Positions 6,155-9,244 of a DNA stretch of 9,244 nucleotides are shown piece by piece; position 1 is the stretch's first letter, and each line of letters starts with the position of its first letter. Both the position numbers and the translations under genes were made by a program. Under the pieces are notes generated by a model. The model was not told where the DNA came from, searched no databases, and was given only the letters and a program-made list of their open reading frames with translations. The DNA comes from Gammaproteobacteria bacterium (lineage in GTDB: Bacteria; Gemmatimonadota; Gemmatimonadetes; Longimicrobiales; Gaopeijiaceae): the NCBI GenBank assembly GCA_009843625.1, contig VYDD01000060.1, positions 1 through 9,244 on the forward strand, written 5' to 3'.

Positions 6155-6179
6155 GACCCGCCACCTGCCGGGGCGGGTC
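6155..6179 (-). terminator. Hairpin in the recombinase leader
   Basis: GACCCGCC (6155-6162) and GGCGGGTC (6172-6179) are perfect arms around a 9-nt loop. On the minus strand the stem is followed by the T-rich GTTCTGTTTCC and then the recombinase ribosome binding site. It fits a terminator for the upstream small gene or an attenuator for the recombinase. Confidence 0.5.
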
Positions 6180-6180
6180 C

Positions 6181-6221
6181 GCGAGCGGTAGCATGCTGCT
6201 CGCGTCGCCTGTTCCAGCAGG
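6181..6221. promoter_or_regulatory. Cluster of short dyads upstream of the recombinase
   Basis: GCGAGC (6181-6186) and GCTCGC (6198-6203) enclose the palindrome AGCATGCT (6190-6197). CCTG (6208-6211) and CAGG (6218-6221) follow. These could be operator or recombinase-binding sites in the control region. No good -35/-10 pair is visible. Confidence 0.3.
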
Positions 6222-6322
6222 CGGCGCCACGGCCCGGGGCGTTTCAGCGCCGCCGGGCCACCTCGTCCTCCTCAGCGTAGCGGGGCTGCGGCGAGGCGGT
6301 CAAAGCCCCGCCGGTCGCCTTC

Positions 6323-6517
6323 CTACCGGACCTCCGCGCGCTCCTCCTCGGCTGACCGCGAGGCCGCGCGGGTCGCGTGGTCGAGGAGGAGCGCGGCGAG
6401 GCGGCGCAGGCGCGCCTCGGCGTCGGGGACGGGCCGGTACCGGATGGCGACGACGCGCGGCTCCGGGCCACTCTCGTGGCCGCGCCTCGTGCGCTTCCGC
6501 TGCTTCGTCGTTCGCAT
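6323..6517 (-). CDS. Small basic protein upstream of the recombinase
   Basis: A 64-residue protein. A basic N-terminus (MRTTKQRKRTRRGHESG) leads into RVVAIRYRPVPDAEARLRRL (21-40), then AALLLDHATR. The pattern of a short beta strand, PVPDAEARLRR and a helix resembles small uncharacterised proteins often encoded just upstream of recombinases in high-GC bacteria; that recollection is not checked. The stop is 195 nt before the recombinase start, and the hairpin at 6155-6179 lies between. The start is uncertain: there is no clear Shine-Dalgarno sequence, and the frame is open far upstream, but that extension runs into the repeat field and is not credible. A DNA-binding or control role is only a guess. 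Confidence 0.5.
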   Translation of the reverse strand: MRTTKQRKRTRRGHESGPEPRVVAIRYRPVPDAEARLRRLAALLLDHATRAASRSAEEERAEVR

Positions 6518-6753
6518 CTCGTCCGGCCTCGCGTGCCCGTTCCACGGGAAGAATGTGACGGGCGGGAGCGTCGGTGGTAATCCCCTGGAAGGGGACTTCT
6601 TCGGTGATACCTGGGGCCCTCGCTCGCCTGTCTCTTCCCGCTCACGGCGCTGGTGACTGCGATCGAGTCTGGGGATGCGGCGGTCGCGGCGGAATGCCCT
6701 ATAGGGGAGGGCACTCGTGGCCCCCCTTATCCGACACGGGCGGCGATGTGCGG
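6518..6753. other. Non-coding start of the repeat field
   Basis: No gene is seen. TCCCCT (6581-6586) and AGGGGA (6590-6595) form a tight hairpin. TGCCCT (6695-6700) and AGGGCA (6708-6713) form another. The stretch around 6720-6750 (CCCCTTATCCGACACGGGC) faintly resembles the second half of the ~140-bp repeat units downstream and may be a fourth, badly decayed unit. Confidence 0.35.
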
Positions 6754-6890
6754 CTCGCGGTGTGGTAGCCGTGTAAGGGGAAACGACGTTGGTCAGGGAA
6801 TGGGGCAGTGCCGAGAACCCCAGTGATTCCAGGGGGAAACGGCCCCTACAGGACGTGGCGGACGGAGAATCCGTGTCCGGGTCGTATTCC
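6754..6890. repeat. ~140-bp repeat, unit A
   Basis: First of three diverged units. It shares GGGAAACGACGTTGGT (from 6778) exactly with unit B, and an AGGGGGAAACGGCCCCTA block (6831-6848), then GGACGTGG and a final GTATTCC. The middle forms a nested dyad: GGAATGGGG (6797-6805) against CCCC (6818-6821) and ATTCC (6826-6830). Confidence 0.65.
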
Positions 6891-6896
6891 ACGGCC

Positions 6897-6989
6897 ATGT
6901 TCCAGAAACCCCGACAAATGGGGCATTTGCCACAACGCGAGGGCCGGGGCGATGTTCCAGAAACCCCGCGAAATGGGGCATTCGGGAAC
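6897..6989. repeat. 31-bp direct repeat pair with nested dyads
   Basis: The 31 bases at 6897-6927 recur at 6952-6982 with two differences, at a spacing of 55. Each copy holds CCCC, a 7-nt centre and GGGG (6909-6923 and 6964-6978). The second copy has in addition outer arms GTTCC (6954-6958) and GGAAC (6985-6989), making a two-level symmetric site. The motif AATGGGGCA also occurs in unit A at 6799-6807. Confidence 0.65.
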
Positions 6990-7067
6990 GTGGGCGCAGG
7001 CGGCACGGCTACCGCCTCGTTGGCGATGCGTCCAGCCCTCTCCCGCCTCGGGACCCGGTCTCGGGCG

Positions 7068-7208
7068 GCGCGAACGGTGTCATGGGTGTGTACAGGGAAA
7101 CGACGTTGGTTCCGAGAGACGGAACTCCCCGAAAACATAGCTGGGTCAAGGGGAAACGCCCCTATCGGACGTGATGGCGAACGAATCCGGTGTCAGGGCG
7201 TATTCCGG
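7068..7208. repeat. ~140-bp repeat, unit B
   Basis: Begins GCGCGAACGGTGT, then GTACAGGGAAACGACGTTGG, a dyad GTTCCG-N5-CGGAAC (7109-7125), GTCAAGGGGAAACGCCCCTA, GGACGTG and CAGGGCGTATTCC. It is the best-preserved reference for the family. The two GGGGAAACG blocks within the unit resemble each other, so the unit may itself be an old duplication. Confidence 0.65.
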
Positions 7209-7223
7209 CCGACTCCGCCGAAA

Positions 7224-7240
7224 GTTCCGTCGGACGGAAC
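7224..7240. repeat. 17-bp perfect palindrome
   Basis: GTTCCGTC (7224-7231) and GACGGAAC (7233-7240) flank one G. It has the same GTTCCG-N5-CGGAAC form as the dyad inside unit B at 7109-7125, 115 nt earlier. It looks like a protein-binding site of a dimer. Confidence 0.5.
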
Positions 7241-7419
7241 CCCGAATTCGAGCGTGAGATGCGCGGGTGCGCCGGGCGAACGGTCCCACGGGAGTTGGAA
7301 CAGCCCGTGGCGACAGGCTCAGGCTCATGGCGCTCCGGGAGTTGAGTGTGTGTCGCGGCGGTCGTCGCGGCTGGATGCCTCGGCGTCGGGAGGGCGCTCG
7401 TGCCCCGGCCTTGTGGCGG

Positions 7420-7558
7420 GCGCGAACGGTGTAATGGGTGCGTACAGGGAATCGACTTTGGCCCCACGGTGGAAGGTCTCCAAAGAACAAGGCGGGTCAA
7501 GGGAGACGCCTCTACGGGACGTGGGACGTAGGAACTCTCCTGCCAGGGCATGTTCCAG
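7420..7558. repeat. ~140-bp repeat, unit C
   Basis: Begins GCGCGAACGGTGT like unit B, then GTACAGGGAATCGACTTTGG, GTCAAGGGAGACGCCTCTA, GGACGTGG and CAGGGCATGTTCC. Its central dyad is CTTTGG (7456-7461) with CCAAAG (7480-7485), different in sequence from the dyads of units A and B but in the same place. Units A, B and C start 314 and 352 bases apart. Confidence 0.65.
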
Positions 7559-7575
7559 TGCCGGACCCGGCGAGT

Positions 7576-7592
7576 TGGGCGCTGAGCGCCCA
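7576..7592. repeat. 17-bp perfect palindrome upstream of the nuclease-ATL gene
   Basis: TGGGCGCT (7576-7583) and AGCGCCCA (7585-7592) flank one G. It lies 177 nt before the next gene. It could be an operator or a small terminator hairpin. Confidence 0.45.
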
Positions 7593-7704
7593 CAGTGGGA
7601 GGTCCAGCCGGGCAGTGGAGAACGCAGGCCATCACCGCCCCATGCAGTAATGTGCAACGTGACCCTCGCACCGCGCCCACGCCGGGAGGCTGCGAAGGCG
7701 ACGC

Positions 7705-7750
7705 CGCCCACCGAATGTGTGGGCGTGACCCGCTCAGTTCGAGGCTGAGC
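7705..7750 (+). promoter_or_regulatory. Two tandem hairpins in front of the nuclease-ATL gene
   Basis: CGCCCAC (7705-7711) pairs with GTGGGCG (7719-7725), and GCTCAG (7732-7737) pairs with CTGAGC (7745-7750). Both have 7-nt loops. They stand directly before the ribosome binding site AGGTGAG (7757-7763) of the gene at 7769. They could be leader structures limiting translation or a paired operator. No clear -35/-10 pair was found nearby. Confidence 0.4.
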
Positions 7751-7768
7751 GAAAGCAGGTGAGAGCAC

Positions 7769-9100
7769 ATGGCAGCGGACGAACTCAGGATCTGGGCGCT
7801 GGGCGAGGAGCGCGATGTCGAGGCGGTCCCAAGCGTGGCGGGCGTGAACCTGGAGGACATCCTCGAAGAGACGCTCGTCCGGCGCCCGGAGATGCTGGAG
7901 GCCGGGCTCCACCTCGTGGGGCGCCAGACGCCCACCGAGGGCGGCCCGCTGGACTTGCTGGGCGTCGACGCTGGCGGGCGGCTGGTCGTGTATGAACTGA
8001 AGCGCGAGAAGCTCACCCGCGAAGCGGTGACGCAGTGCATCGATTACGCCGCCGCGCTGAGCGCTCGAACCCCGGCCCAGATCGGAGAACTCATCTCGGA
8101 CCACTCCGGACAACGAGGGGTCGGGAAGATCGAGGACTTCGAGGCGTGGTACCAGGAGTGGTTTGCGGAGAACGAACTGAGTGACCTCTTGCCGCCGAGA
8201 CTTGTGCTCGTGGGGCTTGGCGTGGATGAACGGGCCGAGCAGATGGCGCGCTTCCTCCACGACGGTGGCATCGACATTTCCGTGCTGACGTTCTTCGGCT
8301 TTCACCTCGAGGGTCGCACGCTGCTCGCACGCCAAATTGAGATCGAGCGTGAGGGGACGGCGGCGGCGGGGCGTCGAACGATCGGTCAGAGCGCAGCCGA
8401 GCGGCGCTTGGCGCTCGAATCGAGACTGACCGAGAAGGGGTTGGAGGTTCTCTTCGGCGAGGTCGCCAGCAAGCTGCGTGCGGCACTCCCCGAGTCAACG
8501 CAGCGGGCGGGCTCCTGGGGGATCAGCTTCAGCCTGGCCTCTGGTGGAGGCCGACGGCGCTTCTGCCACCTCTGGGTTGCGGAGGTGGGCGTTCGGTTGG
8601 AGTGGTTTCCGCATCCCGAGAGCTACGACGTTGCTGCGCTCGGCACGCTGAGGTCTGAAGCCGAACGCTGCGGCTGGCGGCCAACGAATCTTGGCTATGC
8701 TCTCGACATTCCCGACGAGGCGACGTGGAACGGGTGCCGCGAAGGCGTAGACCAGTTCATCGTGACTGCGCGGGAGTCCTGGAACCCGATGCCAACCGAC
8801 TCGGTTGAGAGCTTTCGCGAGCGGGTGTGGTCGTACCTTCAAGCTGTTCCCAGCGGGAAGGTGGTGACGTACGGACAGGTAGCCAGGGCGTTAGGCGTTC
8901 CCGTTGCGGCGCAGGCGGTGGGCGGAGCCTTGCGCGTCCTTCCCGACGAGACCGACGTGCCCTGGCATCGCGTGGTGAGTGTGGGAGGCGAACTGAACGC
9001 GACCGAGAATAGGGAACAGCGCAGGAGACTTGAGGACGAAGGGGTCAGTTTCGGCGGCGACGATCTTGTCGACCTCGAAGAGCACCAGTGGCGTGAGTGA
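7769..9100 (+). CDS. NucS/DUF91-like nuclease fused to an alkyltransferase-like (ATL) domain
   Basis: A 443-residue soluble protein. Residues 1-195 match the NucS/DUF91-type PD-(D/E)XK fold: LEDILEETLVRRPEML (28-43), then Asp62 in GGPLDLLGVD, Glu76 and Lys78 in VVYELKRE, and Gln89 with Tyr93 in the following helix. This is the metal-dependent active-site layout. Residues 205-340 are a middle domain I cannot assign. Residues 346-443 are the DNA-binding domain of MGMT-type proteins (FRERVWSYLQAVPSGKVVTY, then GQVARALG, VGGALRVLP and PWHRVV). The reactive cysteine of MGMT is Trp399 in PWHR, the mark of ATL proteins, which bind O6-alkylguanine and flag it but do not repair it. The position of the MGMT arginine finger seems to be Gln382. 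The inferred role is cleavage of DNA at alkylated bases. The start is fixed by AGGTGAG at 7757-7763. The gene appears monocistronic. Confidence 0.88.
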   Translation: MAADELRIWALGEERDVEAVPSVAGVNLEDILEETLVRRPEMLEAGLHLVGRQTPTEGGPLDLLGVDAGGRLVVYELKREKLTREAVTQCIDYAAALSARTPAQIGELISDHSGQRGVGKIEDFEAWYQEWFAENELSDLLPPRLVLVGLGVDERAEQMARFLHDGGIDISVLTFFGFHLEGRTLLARQIEIEREGTAAAGRRTIGQSAAERRLALESRLTEKGLEVLFGEVASKLRAALPESTQRAGSWGISFSLASGGGRRRFCHLWVAEVGVRLEWFPHPESYDVAALGTLRSEAERCGWRPTNLGYALDIPDEATWNGCREGVDQFIVTARESWNPMPTDSVESFRERVWSYLQAVPSGKVVTYGQVARALGVPVAAQAVGGALRVLPDETDVPWHRVVSVGGELNATENREQRRRLEDEGVSFGGDDLVDLEEHQWRE

Positions 9101-9145
9101 ATTCACGCTGGACGCTCGATGCCGTGCGGGTCGCCTGCGGCTGAG
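9101..9145 (+). other. Short gap after the nuclease-ATL gene
   Basis: No hairpin with a T-tract is seen. An ATG at 9119 is in frame with the lipoprotein that follows and is an alternative start for it. Confidence 0.3.
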
Positions 9146-9244
9146 GTGATACAGCGTAGACGGGCCCCTGGCCTCGGACTAGCTGCGCTTCTTGGAGCCG
9201 CCCTGCTGCCGGCCTGCGGAGGCGCCCAGCCCCCGGCACCTCCG
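9146..9244 (+). CDS. Lipoprotein, N-terminal part only
   Basis: From GTG at 9146 the frame is open to the window edge and reads as a classic lipoprotein signal peptide: a basic start (IQRRR), a hydrophobic stretch LGLAALLGAALL (10-21), and the lipobox LPAC with Cys24, followed by a proline-rich linker GGAQPPAPP. The Cys would be lipidated and the mature protein held on the outside of the cytoplasmic membrane. The signal length of 23 residues favours the GTG start; the in-frame ATG at 9119 would give an unusually long n-region. Neither start has a good ribosome binding site. The mature part is outside the window, so the function (for example a solute-binding protein) cannot be told. Confidence 0.55.
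   Translation, partial: MIQRRRAPGLGLAALLGAALLPACGGAQPPAPP

Noticed and set aside
4829..6280. Plus-strand open frame of 483 codons opposite the recombinase
   Set aside because: It is exactly antisense to a clear serine recombinase and its composition (Ala, Leu, Val, Arg, His) is that of a mirror frame of GC-ending codons.
7109..7240. LexA (SOS) box
   Set aside because: The half sites are GTTCCG then CGGAAC, the reverse order of the Gram-positive LexA box (GAAC then GTTC), and the spacing differs.
6754..7558. CRISPR-like array
   Set aside because: The units are about 140 bp, start 314 and 352 bases apart, are diverged rather than identical, and no cas gene is nearby.
6789..7748. Plus-strand open frame of 319 codons across the repeat field
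   Set aside because: It runs through all three non-coding repeats, has no domain pattern or hydrophobic core, is rich in Arg, Gly, Ser and Pro, and lacks a ribosome binding site. Long chance frames are usual in GC-rich DNA.
7162..8335. Minus-strand open frames opposite the nuclease-ATL gene
   Set aside because: They overlap the N-terminal nuclease domain on the other strand and show no family pattern. The plus-strand gene has conserved motifs and a ribosome binding site.
9045..9239. Minus-strand small frame at the right edge
   Set aside because: It is antisense to the end of the nuclease-ATL gene and to a clear lipoprotein signal peptide, and has no recognisable feature.

Overview
The window is high-GC DNA with strongly GC-ending codons in the convincing genes. 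It looks like an actinobacterium or a similar high-GC, possibly deep-branching bacterium. That is inferred from base composition, a leaderless-type promoter, an actinobacterial-style NucS/DUF91 domain and the recombinase type; no rRNA or other phylogenetic marker is present. Overall it reads as an accessory, island-like region with few genes, many gene relics and many dyad repeats.

Layout. Positions 1-1380 hold one small conserved membrane protein (DUF378, 360-566) behind a good sigma-70 type promoter, then mostly decayed DNA: a possible two-helix membrane protein on the minus strand, a very strong 13-bp hairpin and a short coding-like scrap. At 1382-1738 is a clan AA (retropepsin-like) aspartyl protease with an apparently leaderless promoter. 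Positions 1757-2386 and 3892-4556 are two same-orientation copies of the 3' end of a SNF2-type helicase gene, including the DNA just past its stop. Both start at the same codon of motif VI. The first is broken by frameshifts and the second is open. Between them lie a DUF104/PIN toxin-antitoxin pair (2456-3129) with a perfect palindrome at its promoter, and a cysteine-rich orphan protein (3239-3718).

A large serine recombinase (minus strand, 6127 down to 4397) ends exactly where the second helicase tail begins and borrows its last codons and stop from that sequence. This suggests site-specific insertion into a helicase gene. A 64-residue arginine-rich protein lies upstream of the recombinase. 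From about 6520 to 7700 there is no credible gene. Instead there are three diverged ~140-bp repeats (6754-6890, 7068-7208, 7420-7558), a 31-bp direct repeat pair, and several 17-bp palindromes.

The most interesting gene is 7769-9100. It encodes one protein joining an N-terminal NucS/DUF91-like PD-(D/E)XK nuclease domain, an unassigned middle domain, and a C-terminal alkyltransferase-like (ATL) domain in which the MGMT reactive cysteine is tryptophan (PWHR). The inferred role is recognition of O6-alkylguanine or related lesions coupled directly to DNA cleavage, instead of handing the lesion to UvrA. The window ends inside the signal peptide of a lipoprotein.

Working together: the toxin-antitoxin pair and recombinase fit a mobile or formerly mobile island that uses a helicase gene as its insertion site. 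The nuclease-ATL fusion is a self-contained DNA repair or defence gene next to the repeat field. A functional link between the repeats and the fusion gene is only positional.
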